From assembly GCA_002900995.3 (NCBI GenBank), contig CM035306.1, positions 3,878,100-3,942,099 of the forward strand: a stretch of 64,000 nucleotides of DNA, in the 5' to 3' direction. The stretch is from Ganoderma boninense. Taxonomy: Eukaryota > Basidiomycota > Agaricomycetes > Polyporales > Polyporaceae. The notes below the pieces were generated by a model that ran no database searches, had not been told where the DNA came from, and saw only the letters and a list, made by a program, of their open reading frames with translations. The translations under genes and the position numbers were made by a program. Shown here piece after piece: positions 26,411 to 37,123 of the stretch; the stretch's first letter is position 1; each line of letters begins with the position of its first letter.

Positions 26411-26450
26411 CACGAAGCCACGAAGCCACGAAGCCACGAAGCCACGAAGC
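26411..26450. repeat. (CACGAAGC)5 minisatellite
   Basis: Five perfect head-to-tail copies of the 8-mer CACGAAGC. Confidence 0.9.
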
Positions 26451-27502
26451 CGTGCGTGGATGTGTGTGTGACCTCGCTCGCAGCTGGCGACTGCGCAGGT
26501 GCTCATCCACCGACCGGCCGCGGCCGGTGGGATCGAATGGCGTGCTCATGGAGCCATTCATGACCACCCCAGTGTTCTTTCCCGTGAAGGTGACTTTGGG
26601 GTCCAGGTGTAAGGTGAGTAATGTAATGATTGTGCTTCTGATTTTCATTATGTCGTCCGCGGGAGGGACCCCCACACGCTCTCCACTGCACTCATTCGCC
26701 ACACCACATGCATACTTAGCACACCAGAACCAGGACGGGGACAGGTGCAATTTGTACGTACGCGCACCCACCGCAATATACCGCCGCGGCCAATGACAGC
26801 AGCCTGGGGCCCATACCCTCCAGCGCGGAAATGAACGTGAACGCGAGCTTCGCAGGAGGATGACGTGCCGGTGGCGGAGGTGGGAGGAGCTTCCTCCCGT
26901 TCGAACTTCGGGGTCGCGTGACGCGAGCAGAACCCCGCTTTTTCCCTTTCCACTTTTCTTCGTCGTTCGTCGTTTTCTTTTTCGAGGGACCGGATGGAGG
27001 TGGTCTGCAGTGTCTACGGATCTCGCACCCCTCGTCCTCGTGCGAGAATGGAGGAAGGAGGAAGCAGTTGAGGTCGGGTGGTGGCCTGACTGGCTGCATA
27101 TACATATCAGGGCCCGCAAGCTTAGTACGGGATCTGGACCGTGGTCACGCCGCATCGGCCACCCTTCTCGCATCTTGCAACAGCATCTTTCGCGCGCTTT
27201 TAAGTCGAACAGCTTTCGATTTCCTATCAGCGACGCAACGCAAAGGAACAGGAACAACACCACGATACGTACGTACGCACGTCGTTCGTCTCCATCGCGG
27301 AACTCATGCGCGTTTCGCGACAGTGACTGACCATCTGTTCTCCGTAATCGGGCAGACTAGGAAGCACGAAGCACAAGCACGAAGCATCTCATCATACATC
27401 ATGCATCACGCATCAACGCTCGATTCAGGCCTCCCATCTCACTCTCACTCTCTGCGGATTCGAAGACGCGGGTGGACGTGAACGTCGCGGGTGACAGACG
27501 TA

Positions 27503-27530
27503 CGGACACGGACACGGACACGGATACCGA
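27503..27530. repeat. (GGACAC)n hexamer repeat
   Basis: About four units of GGACAC, degenerating at the right end. Confidence 0.7.
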
Positions 27531-28458
27531 CACGATGATCATCCTTCCTTCCTTCTCCCCTCGTCCCCGCTCCCACCCCGGGCCCACCGTCCTTCGGTCT
27601 CTCGGTCTCTGCAGCAACCGTGCGGAGTCGATACCGATACAGACGCTGGATATGGAAGCACAGGTGCGCTGGCATCTTCGGAGGAGCACATCTCCAATCG
27701 CTAGTCACTCCCCGTGATTGCAGGCGGCTTCGAAGCCGGCGATGGAAGCTCCCCTCTCCCCCTCTCGTCTCTCCCGCCACCGCCGCCGCCGTCGCCGCCT
27801 CGTTCCACATGCGTTTTGGCGGCAGCAGCGGCTGGTTACGCGTGATGAACGAACCAAGGAGGCGTCGTCACGCGTCATGTCCCATGACCTCTTATCCCCG
27901 AGGAGCATCAGCCGTGTGGGGTACGGGGAGCGAGAAGCCTCTATGGCGGGCGCGCCGCCGTCATCTGCGCTTGACTGGCAGGGGGAGGAATAAGTATCAG
28001 CTGGCCTCTTCGTTCGTCGCGTTCTTACAGCGATGCGTGATACTCAGTGCTCAGGGCATGGGCGCCCTCCGAGCGTGGGCCAGCGTCTAGCGTCCAACGT
28101 CGACGTTCGACGTTCGACGCTGGCGATGGAATCACTTACTGTGTTACATGTAACTGTTGATCCTGCACTATCGCTGGCGCGCTCTGCTCTCTTGGGAGAA
28201 GGGGCAGGGGATGGGTGATGGCCGGGTGCAGTCGACATCTGCGTCTGCACCTGTTCTAATCACCGTGACGGATGCCAGAGGTTACCGGTTACTACCGTTG
28301 ACCTGTTTCTGCGTTCAGTTCGTGCCTGCTCAGGCTGTGAATGTTACGTACGATAAGAGTCAAGCATGCGCATATAGGCATCCACTTGCTCCTCTTCGAG
28401 CGAACATGAACTTGATCATCGACGGCTCGACGTGATGCATGAAACTCACGCCCGCGGG

Positions 28459-28480
28459 CATCAGGAAAACCCCCAGATGC
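28459..28480 (+). repeat. Left terminal inverted repeat of the Plavaka element
   Basis: Begins CATCAGGAAAAC and pairs with 40892-40913 at 20 of 22 positions. It lies 300 bp beyond the transposase stop codon. Confidence 0.85.
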
Positions 28481-28782
28481 GAATTAGAGATAAGTTAGAG
28501 GTAACATCCCAATAATGCCAATAACGTACTCTATCATGACTCTAATCGAAACCTGGGATGCCTCGCTCACTCAAGTGATACTGAATGGCCTTGTTTCGAG
28601 TAACCGTAGGTGTAGAGTTGTCGACAGGCGGGGTAAGCCACATGGGATCGTCGAACGACACGTCCGGAGGTCGAGTTCCAGTTGCGCGCCTATACGGATG
28701 GCGGTGGTCCTCCTAGTCGCGCTGCGGTCCAGTAAGCGCTCTGAAAATTCGAAGTCGAAGTTACATTGTACGCTGTTCAATT

Positions 28783-31700
28783 TCAGTACAAAAGCTTGTA
28801 CGTATTACGATCTACAAAGGGGTTGACAAAGAAAGATGTACACTCGTCAAGAACATTGCTGCTTGTCCAATTCCGCGGCGCAACTGGTCCAAACTCAGGA
28901 ATAAGGTGACAACTCCTCTCGAAACTGTCCACCGCGATGATACCCACGCGACGTTCTTTGTCTCGGTTAAGGGCGCGCGAAATCTTGTACATACCATGGT
29001 CAGCTCCAGGGGCAGTAAACTTGGTGAACCACTCGACGTAGGCGAGGTGAGTGGGGTATTCATGGACTGCGAGCGAAGGGAATAGATGTGGCATTGCCCT
29101 GTTCGGTATCTTGAAGATGACGCGAACCTGGGCGACACGGAATCCTAGAAACATGATGTCAGTGTCCATGTTTCTCAAATGAACTAGTAGGCCAGACGTA
29201 CGGTGAATGCCTCGACGGCTGACATCGGGCTGCTCGCGTACAAGCGCTGTATCAAATCGAGCAGGGAGATCGTCACCGTACTTGTTTTGGCGTCCCGGCC
29301 TGACGTGAATGACATCGCGAGTCTCTGTACCCGTTGCCGCAAGACCATGGGGATCCGCGATCCAGAACTTGACCTTGTGGAACACAGCTACCTTTTGCAT
29401 AGGGATGTGCACGCTCGCGGAGTGCCGTTCAACTTGGGCGTCCGTGAAGCTGGGGTTGTTCTTCTGGACAACATAGCGCGCAAGGGCGTCGCGGAAGAAC
29501 TTGGCGCCGTATTGTGAGACGAGCATGGTGAGGAGGACTGAGTTGACCGAAGGGTGATGAGTCATCTCGATGCGCGGTTTGGAGGCGGAAGCAGGCCCTC
29601 TTCCAAGTGGAGGCCTTCGAGGGCTGGTACAGATGCAAGCGTCAGTGGCATTCGGAACACAGCCAAGTATAGACCAATACAATACAGACATTGAGAGCGA
29701 GATGGGGTCCGCCTGTGCGGAGCGTTGGAGCGCACCAGGCTGGGCACCTTCAGGAGGCGTGGGGCGAGTAGACGCAGGTGGAGGAGCTGAGTTGTTCTGC
29801 ACAGCAGCAAGTTGCGAGAGTCGCCATTCAACGTGTTTTTCATGTCGTTGGACCTTCTCCTTTCGTTCTAACCATATTGTCATCTGCGAGAGCTCGTCCT
29901 TGCGGTTGGTAGCACGGTAGGCGTCCTTGGTCATGTCGATATGGAGGCGTTCCGAATACTGGGTGTCATAGTTGTCAGTGGTGCCAAAAAGCTCGATGGA
30001 GAGACGGTAGTGATCCAGGGAATGGAGCTTCGGGAGTCGGAAGTGGGAGCGGATGCCCAAGTCGACGAAGACAGTCTTGTTCTCGTGGAAGGTCGTGAGA
30101 GCCTTGTCTAGCATGCTGAGAGTCTCGGAGGTGTGGGTAGGGTACTGTGCTATATACAAGAAGTCTAGAAGAGCCCGCGTGGCTCGGACAAGCCTGACCG
30201 CCGACACGCCGCCTGGCAATCGTAACCCGATGATAAGTCCGAGAAGGTCCCGACAGATGTCTTGATGCTCTTTGCCTGTGATTCTCGACATCGTCGAGAT
30301 GCCGTTCGCAAAGTGGCGTAGGTTGTGATTGGGTGGGAGACGGCGGCAACGAGCATCGATCTCATCCTCGCCGCAAGCCTGCTGCAACCAAGCGATGAGA
30401 TGCTTCATCACGCCCTGATAGAGCTGATGGAGGATGTCGGGTGTGATGGCGAGATAGATGTTGGTGAACGGAAGGTCAAGCCAGAACGGGTGTGCCAAAG
30501 GCTTGATGCCAGCTGCCTTGCAGGCTTTCGTGAAGGCAGCGGGGCTCTCGTCCAGAGCGCACAGGGCGTCAAACACCTTGTCGAGCTCGCAGAGGGGTCG
30601 CGACGTGTCGCAAGAGTCGCCAAGCTCATCTCGGTCGATGGGACACTTGGGACAGTCGCCTGTCTTGCATCCGGTGACAAGAAGTTGCTCTGGGTAATCC
30701 CCTGACGTAGACTGCAAGAATGGGGTGTCCGCGACGCTCCACTCCATCCCCGCTAGCAATTGCCATGCCTTCGACTCCCACCGATCCAAGAGGGGCGAGT
30801 ATACGAGACATACATGCATGGAATAGATTGGCGAGGGTGCGTCGACGAGCTGCCTTGTTGGTGATATGTTGAAGGCGCGAGGTTGGCAGGTAAGCGAGAA
30901 GGATCTGTCCACGACGTGAGGGCTTGCAGCGTATCTCCTTCGGCAGGTTTCCGAGCGTCATGTAGACGGGGTATGCGCTCTTGTTACCGATCAACGTGAG
31001 CTGTGTCTTGTCGGAAGAGATGATTACAGGGATTACAGTGGCGCCAGGCTTCGTCTTCTCTAGTTCCTTCTGCGTAGTACAAATTTGTTTGTAAGGATCA
31101 GATACATCGTAGGGAGCCGCTTTCTAACATGTACAGCTGGTTGGACATACCTGTGTGGCCCACCACCATTTTCCGGTGTTCATGTCGAAGTACACGCGCA
31201 CCGTGTGGTCTGCGTCCGCATAATGGCGCTCAGGGACTAGGAGGAGGATCGGAGCAAACTCTGGGTCGCCAAACAACGCTCTGATGCATGCCAGGATGTC
31301 GCGGAAGTAGACCTCGAAGGCTTCACCAGCAACGACAATCTCATGACGCTGAAAACGGGGTCGAGAGGGTGGTAGGCTCTTGTCGATGATCTTGTTGAGC
31401 TCACGGGAGGTTTTATAGGAGAGCGACAGTCGTTCCGCTACCTGCAAAATTCACTGGATTTGAATCGGTATGTACGCATAGAGAACTTAGTTCTCGTACC
31501 TCTTCAATCGCGAGGAGCTCAGAGAAAGCAGTAGATCCTGGCCCTCGCATCTTTGCCCAGCGGGCCACTAACCAATCAAGCCGACTTGCAAGGGGGTAGT
31601 ACGCGTTGTCGGCATTGGTGGGTTGGAGTAGGGCGTGATAAGTCTTGTTCGCCTCCAGGCTCGGCCGACTGTTGGCTCGAGACTGTTCAGCCTGAGATAT

Positions 31701-32264
31701 CGCAGCTCCAGCGCGGGGGCTTGGGAACCGGACCACAAAGGTTTTCCGGGTATTAGCATTGCCCTCGATGGCATCTCGCCTAGACTGAGACAGAAGGTCG
31801 GTGTCGGATGGCAACTCGGAGTCTCGTACGGTCTCTGAGTCTGCAGAACCCTCGCCAGGGATGGTAGATGAGTCGTGGAGGGGTCGAGGTTGAGGTTCCC
31901 ATCGATCGAGGTCCGGGAGGCCATCCTCTTCATCGTCGTCGTCATCGCTTTCGGGTGGAACGTCTCCGGAAGCATCGCCGTCAGGTTCCTCGAAGAAGTT
32001 TGGATCGTAATCACCAAAGAAGTCGCCCTCGAAGTCAACAGGAGGTAAATCCATGTCAACGTCGTCGAAAGGAGTGGGTTGTGGTGGAGGATCGGGGTGG
32101 GACTGCGGAAGGGAGACGGAGGGAGGATCGCGCAGGCCGTGGCGGAACACCATGCAGGAAGGCTTGCGTGTTTGTGCAAGGTGCTTTGAGAGCCCAGATG
32201 GAGAAAAGAAGAGCTGGCAGCCGGAACATTGCTGGTCAGTCACCACTTGAGGTCGCAGAGACAT
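28783..32264 (-). pseudogene. Plavaka-family transposase with N-terminal C2H2 finger (one apparent frameshift)
   Basis: Seen: exons about 32264-31500, 31441-31151, 31069-29690 (frame broken at about 30699-30704), 29623-29202 and 29144-28783; the last two introns (66 and 57 nt) are in frame. The N-terminus has a C2H2 finger (CSGCQLFFSPSGLSKHL), then a long acidic linker. Next come LDWLVARWAKMRGPGSTAFS, VYFDMNTGKWWW, PVIISSDKTQLTLIGNKSAY, CPKCPIDRDELG and LPKLHSLDHY. The C-terminus ends with YVEWFTKFTAPGADHGMYKI and GPVAPRNWTSSNVLD. Known: this block order is that of Plavaka transposases, which also have an RNase H-like catalytic core. At ILAVYV/GDYPEQ the frame shifts by one base beside a run of G. 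If that is a sequencing error, the protein is otherwise complete at about 1,050 residues; otherwise this copy cannot make full-length transposase. Confidence 0.85.
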
Positions 32265-32859
32265 CTAAGGACAGTGTTCGGAGGGCGAGCTGGCGAAGAA
32301 CGTATGGTAGAAATGGTGCTGAACTGGGTGGAACGAGCGTGGATGGGCTCAGGATGACGTCCCGTCAATTCTGCCTTGCGGAAGAACTGGTTCAGGAGTG
32401 AGGACACGTGCTACTGGATCGATTCGATTCACTTGCCTGGTGCATCCGCGCACCCAGGATAGCCACAGCGGAATCGGAGAGAATGATCGTACTACTGTAC
32501 AGTTCCTGTTGAATTTCGAAGTCCGTCAGCCTCAGGGTGTTGAACGTTGAACTGCCAGCCACGAGTTGAGAGACGTACCACGACACCCATTCCACCCTTC
32601 CATTCCAACACTCCTCCTCCCTTTCTGAACCCCTCGGTCTCTACTTTACGCCCTCTTTTTTCTCCCACGTCTCACTTCTAAATCATGTCAGGTCGTCAGT
32701 CTCGACCGTTGCGCAAAAAAACGGGCAAGGCCGCTAACCCCTCAGATGGTCATCCAACCACCAACCCCAAACTTACCACTGCCTCTGGCAGGGGGAGCAC
32801 CATGGCTCCGGCTACAGCTCCAGGTGCTGTGGCACTCACCCTAGATGTCTCGGCAGTGG

Positions 32860-32867
32860 CTCCTAGC
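32860..32867 (+). repeat. Left target-site duplication of the hAT element (CTCCTAGC)
   Basis: The 8-bp CTCCTAGC immediately precedes the hAT terminus and is repeated exactly at 37116-37123. Eight bp is the usual hAT duplication length. Confidence 0.95.
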
Positions 32868-32887
32868 TAGGCTATATCAAGGGTACC
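32868..32887 (+). repeat. Left terminal inverted repeat of the hAT element
   Basis: Reads TAGGCTATATCAAGGGTACC. Its first three bases form an in-frame stop for the interrupted DUF6532-like gene. It pairs imperfectly with 37094-37115. Confidence 0.85.
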
Positions 32888-33239
32888 ATATACCCATGTG
32901 GGTACATGTGGGTTTTTAACGAGGGTAAGGGTCGGGGTTGACTTTGGCTGACCTGTGGCAAAACCCGAACCCTAAGCGCGGGTCACGGGTACAGCCACCG
33001 AGTCAAGCGCCCATGCAGTCGAAATATGGCATCCATGGTCCAACTGCAGGCGCGTGCCATATTCGCACTCCTACGCTGAGTGCGCGGGCTTTCATTTCTA
33101 CTCCATCTCCCTCGTGTTCACCGGAATGCATCACGGAAAAGTCAAATTGCTTTTTCTAGTAGTACTGTACAGTTTATGTAGATTCTGTACAGTACCAAGC
33201 CACAATACAGCTGGGTACAAAGTGAAACAACATATAACC

Positions 33240-36200
33240 ATGCCCGAGCGAGGGAATCCACAGATCAAACTTGATCCCGGATCACAACAATCCTCCTCCC
33301 GTCTTCACCCCATCCGAACCCTACCCTCGATGTCGAAGACACGCAAGCGCGCGGGGACTGAGACCGCGACCAAGGCTGCCCCGCCGAGTAAGAAGACCCG
33401 CCCCCGCAAGAGCGACACCGTTCCGAAGGACAACGCACCGAAGGAGAACACGAAGACCGCGACCAAGACAGCTGCTACGACCAAGGCAGCCACGACGAAG
33501 AAGACGAAGGGGTCAGGTACGTCCAAGGCAGCCCCTCCGAAGAAACCCGAGGCCGCGGCGCCCACCACCAAAGGTCGCGCGCGCGCCAAGAATGTTGATG
33601 CTCCTGCGGCGCGCGAAGCCGATGCGCTTGAAGAAGACGGTTTCGCCGTCATCGGAGAGGAGATGGGAGGTGCTGATGGTGGCGAGGAGGATGGGAGCGA
33701 GAGTGGGGGAGAGCCCGAGGAGGCGGTAGACTCCGAGGCTGAGCTAGGTGCGTCCCAATTGTTTTCCGCTCGCCCTGCCAAAACTAACGGTTAGTTTAAC
33801 AGATGCGATGAAGGATAGATGGGACTCAACCATCTACGCCTTCTATGAGCCGAACCCGACCGTCGAGTACGTGAACGGGCACCGCGCGCACTCCTTCAAG
33901 TGCTCGGCCAAGCGCTGCAAGCAGCGCATTCGCCGGTACCTCGATACGAAGGACCACTCGTCCACGTCCAACATGCGCCGCCACGCCGTTCGTTGCTGGG
34001 GCAAGGAGGTCGTCGACGCCGCGCGCGAGGCTGTCAACGTCGAGGAAGCCCGCGAGAAGATCGTGGATAGCATCTTGGAGTCCGGCTCGATCACCGCCCA
34101 CTTCGAGCGTAAGAAAGGTCGCGTCACCTTCAGCCACCGCCAGCACACGCGCGCCGAGACTCGTGTCGAGATCGCGAAGTGGGTCTGCGAAAGCTTGCGC
34201 CCCTTCCGCATCGTCGAGGACCCAGGGTTCGAAATGTTGATGAAGACCGGGCGCCCAGCATACTACATCCCGTCGCCTTCTACTGTGGCTCGCGACGTCA
34301 AGGCCGTCTTTCAGAAGACTAAAGCGCGCATCGCGAAGATGTTGCAGGTGCGTCGTGATCAGAGTGGTGTTTCGCAGGGCCAGAGCTGCGGCTGAGACGT
34401 ACTTCAGGAATACGAAGGGGCTCTTCACTTCGCGACCGACGCTTGGACGTCTCCCAACCATCGCGCGTTCGTCGCCGTTACTGTACACTTCGAACAGAAT
34501 GGTGTCCCCATCTGCATGCTGCTTGACATCGTTGAGGTAGCGGAGTCGCATGCCGGCGCCAACTTGGCGCTTGCCTTCGCGGGTATCCTGCGCGAGTTCG
34601 GCATCGAGCGCAAAGGTTAGTGGTTAATGTGCGGAGGAGTCCCGGGCTGACGTACCTTCCTCAGATACTCGGAGTGACGTGCGATAACGCCTCCAATAAC
34701 AAGACCATGATTGACGCGCTCGCCGATCCTGACAACGTCGCATACCTCGAAGAGTTCGAGGGGCACGAGGCGCGCGTGCGCTGTTTCCTGCACATACTCA
34801 GCATCGTCTGCGGCAAAAATCTCGTACAACAATTCGACTCGCCATCGCAGAAGGCTAAGGACAAGGCCGCTCAGGACGCGGAAGAGCGCGAGGTCGCGGA
34901 GCTCGAGGAGGAGCTTGAAGAGACCATCAAGAGCGAGGTGGGCGGCACCGCGACTGATTCGGACGACGCGCCGGGTGAGAATTGCGGGGACGACGAGGAC
35001 GAGCAGCTCGACGCCACGGGGGACTTGACGGAGGAGGCAAAGAAGAAGTTCGAGAAGGACGTCCGTCCGATCCGTCTGCTACTCGTAAAGGTTAGTGAAC
35101 TAACAGGCCAGAGTCTTCCCAAGCTTACCATCAGACGCGAAATTAGATGCGTAACTTTGCGAGCAAGGTTGTGAACTCGACGACGTTGCTGCTCCCGGAG
35201 TGGAGGCGCGTCGTCGACGAGCATGGTCTTCCAGCGCGCGTGCTTCCTCGCGACGTCCGGACGCGTTGGAATTCGACGTTCGATATGCTTGATGCGTGCC
35301 TTGAGTACCGCGCGCCGTACGACCAGATGTGTGAGAGGCTCGAGAATGGGCTCAGGAGGTTCGAGGTGTCGGAGGAGGAGTGGGCGATTGCGAAGCAGCT
35401 CCACAAGGTTCTCAAAGTAAGTTCGCCGTTCGCCGTTTGCCAAACTTTAAGTTCATAGTTCTATCGAACTTTATTCCTTGCTCGAACCTTAACCACATGC
35501 TTACTCACTTGGTTCAACAGGTCTTCAAGGCCGCGACCTTGTTCTTCTCTCGCCAGACTCCTAACCTCGCGCAGGTGATCCCAGCCATGGATCACCTGGA
35601 CAAGGTCCTAGCCACCGCGACCATCTGCGACAAGTACGCCGAGCCGATTCGCGTCGCTTGCGGGATCGCAAAGAAGGCCTTAAACCGATACTATTCGTAC
35701 ACCGACATGTCCTCTACCTACCGCATCGCCATGAGTAAGTGCCCCTCGTCCTCGACCCATCATCGCGCGCCCTGTGCTAACCTCTGGGATAGTGTTGCAT
35801 CCGGGGCATAAACTCGCATACTTCAAGAAGCTGCACTGGAGCGAAGAGTGGCAGAAGGTCGCTCGCCAGCTGCTCGTCGACACTTACACAGCGTTGTATG
35901 CTGGACGGTTTGGGGACCAGCCTGATGACGACGACGACGACGACGACGACATCAATGTCGCGCGTGCAGGGGCTCTGGACGATGCCCGTGGTCCTGCAGA
36001 TGAATCTGGCTCTGAGGTACGCACATTACGCTCATCAGGCATGTGCCTGCTACTCACGCCGTCCCATATTCTATTACTAGGACGAAGACAACATCTTTGA
36101 GGCCCTCGCGTCGTTCACGCGCCTGCGCGCAGTCAACTTGGGTGATGAAATCGACCGCTATCTTGCGGCGCCCATCGAGGACGTCCACGACGCGCTCAAG

Positions 36201-36551
36201 TGGTGGACTGAGCAGCGGGCGATATTCCCTTGCCTCTCGCGCATGGCCCGCGACTACCTCACGATCCCTGGTGAGTACGACTTTCATTCGCCCTGCTCAA
36301 GCAAACGAGCAGGACTCATACAAGGTTTACAACACCCTGCAGCGACGTCTGTCGAGGTGGAGCGCGTTTTCAGCCGTGGCCGGCTGCTCCTCAGCCATGT
36401 CCGAAGCCGTCTCAACGCCGAGACCACGCGCGCTGTGCTCTGCGTCGGCGCGTGGTCTGCTGCGGGGTATGTGAAGTCCGAGGACACGCGCGCGACCGCT
36501 CAGCTGCCCGAAGTCGAAGGAGACGAGTCCGACGTTGAGTTCGAGGCCTAA
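33240..36551 (+). CDS. hAT transposase (BED finger, RNase H-like core, C-terminal dimerisation domain)
   Basis: Seen: nine exons: 33240-33747, 33803-34347, 34408-34615, 34675-35090, 35147-35416, 35521-35734, 35793-36016, 36081-36270 and 36343-36551, about 927 residues. Order: a Lys/Thr/Ala-rich, then acidic N-terminus; a BED-like finger (FKCSAKRCKQRI...MRRHAVRCW); FATDAWTSPNHRAFVAV and VTCDNASNNKTMIDAL of the RNase H-like core; RDVRTRWNSTFDMLDACLEY; an Asp run; and the hAT dimerisation block EVERVFSRGRLLLSHVRSRL. Known: hAT transposases cut and paste DNA through a DDE RNase H-like site. The ATG at 33240 has a good context (ACCATGC); a second in-frame ATG lies near 33330. The third intron is odd: the pyrimidine-rich acceptor before 34665 breaks the frame by one base, whereas a weaker AG at 34673-34674 keeps it but drops conserved ILG residues. 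Confidence 0.85.
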
Positions 36552-37093
36552 TGGACAGGCCGCAAGGGAAGGCAGGTGCGCGCGATGGGATAGAAGGGAA
36601 CCCGGGTTTGCGCACCATGCTTCAAGGCTCTAAGGCTCACGTTTTGTTTATCTGTAACATCATGTCGCTCGTATGTTGTACAACAGCTGCTGTTCGAAAT
36701 ATTAGAACCTATCGTTCCGGAATCAGTGGATCGATTACATGGGATGAAGTTCTCAGCGTGAGGAACACCGCAGTGGCCACGCTCACAGTCCGCGCTCTCG
36801 AGTCTGGACGCGCTCAGTCCGCGCGCCATCTCAGCCCACGTTCGCTTGTTGTACTTGCATTTGTACCTGTACCCTTGCTAAATGGTGTTCATGGCCTCTT
36901 GCATGACTACTCAAATGATTAGTGCCGCAAAATATGTTGTTATTGGGCAGAAACCCACACAAACCCATGTATCGACCCAAACCCGCAATACCCACAATAC
37001 CCGGCGCTTCTACCCCTAACCCACCGGCACCCGCGGGTCAAGGGTATGGGTCAATCTTCGATATGGGTCCGGGTCACGCCCGTGACACCCACG

Positions 37094-37115
37094 GGTAGAC
37101 CCATGCTACAGCCTA
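37094..37115 (-). repeat. Right terminal inverted repeat of the hAT element
   Basis: Read on the minus strand it begins TAGGCTGTAGCATGGGT, matching the left terminus at most positions. It directly abuts the duplicated CTCCTAGC. Confidence 0.85.
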
Positions 37116-37123
37116 CTCCTAGC
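37116..37123 (+). repeat. Right target-site duplication of the hAT element (CTCCTAGC)
   Basis: Exact copy of 32860-32867. Joining the two flanks at this octamer restores one open codon frame into a GTACGT donor at 37128. Confidence 0.95.

Larger units (their letters stand above)
16556..28458. other. About 12-kb gene desert with scattered short repeats
   Basis: No reading frame here shows a domain or a coherent exon chain, although GC-rich composition leaves long spurious frames on both strands (for example 26070-27263, minus). Small tandem repeats are frequent and are listed separately. ACTTAC/GTAAGT-type motifs recur (19374, 20044, 20153, 22268, 22407, 25517 and others). The right edge is the left terminal inverted repeat of the Plavaka element. 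The stretch may hold decayed elements or noncoding transcripts, but I see no direct sign of either. Confidence 0.5.
32868..37115 (+). mobile_element. hAT-superfamily DNA transposon, complete, 4,248 bp
   Basis: Seen: an exact 8-bp duplication (CTCCTAGC) flanks imperfect inverted termini: TAGGCTATATCAAGGGTACC at the left, and TAGGCTGTAGCATGGGTC read inward on the opposite strand at the right. Both subterminal regions are dense in short GGGT/ACCC words, as expected for hAT transposase binding sites. The element encodes one multi-exon transposase in the same direction as the gene it splits. Known: an 8-bp duplication, short termini and a BED-RNaseH-dimerisation transposase define hAT. The exact duplication suggests a fairly recent insertion. 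Confidence 0.93.

Noticed and set aside
26070..27263. 397-codon open frame on the minus strand
   Set aside because: It runs through the CACGAAGC minisatellite and the GCTTGAA repeat, has no recognisable domain, and long open frames are also present on the other strand. GC-rich composition explains it.
32868..37115. That the hAT gene is a host gene rather than a transposon
   Set aside because: The inverted termini and exact 8-bp duplication bound it precisely, and it breaks another gene's exon.
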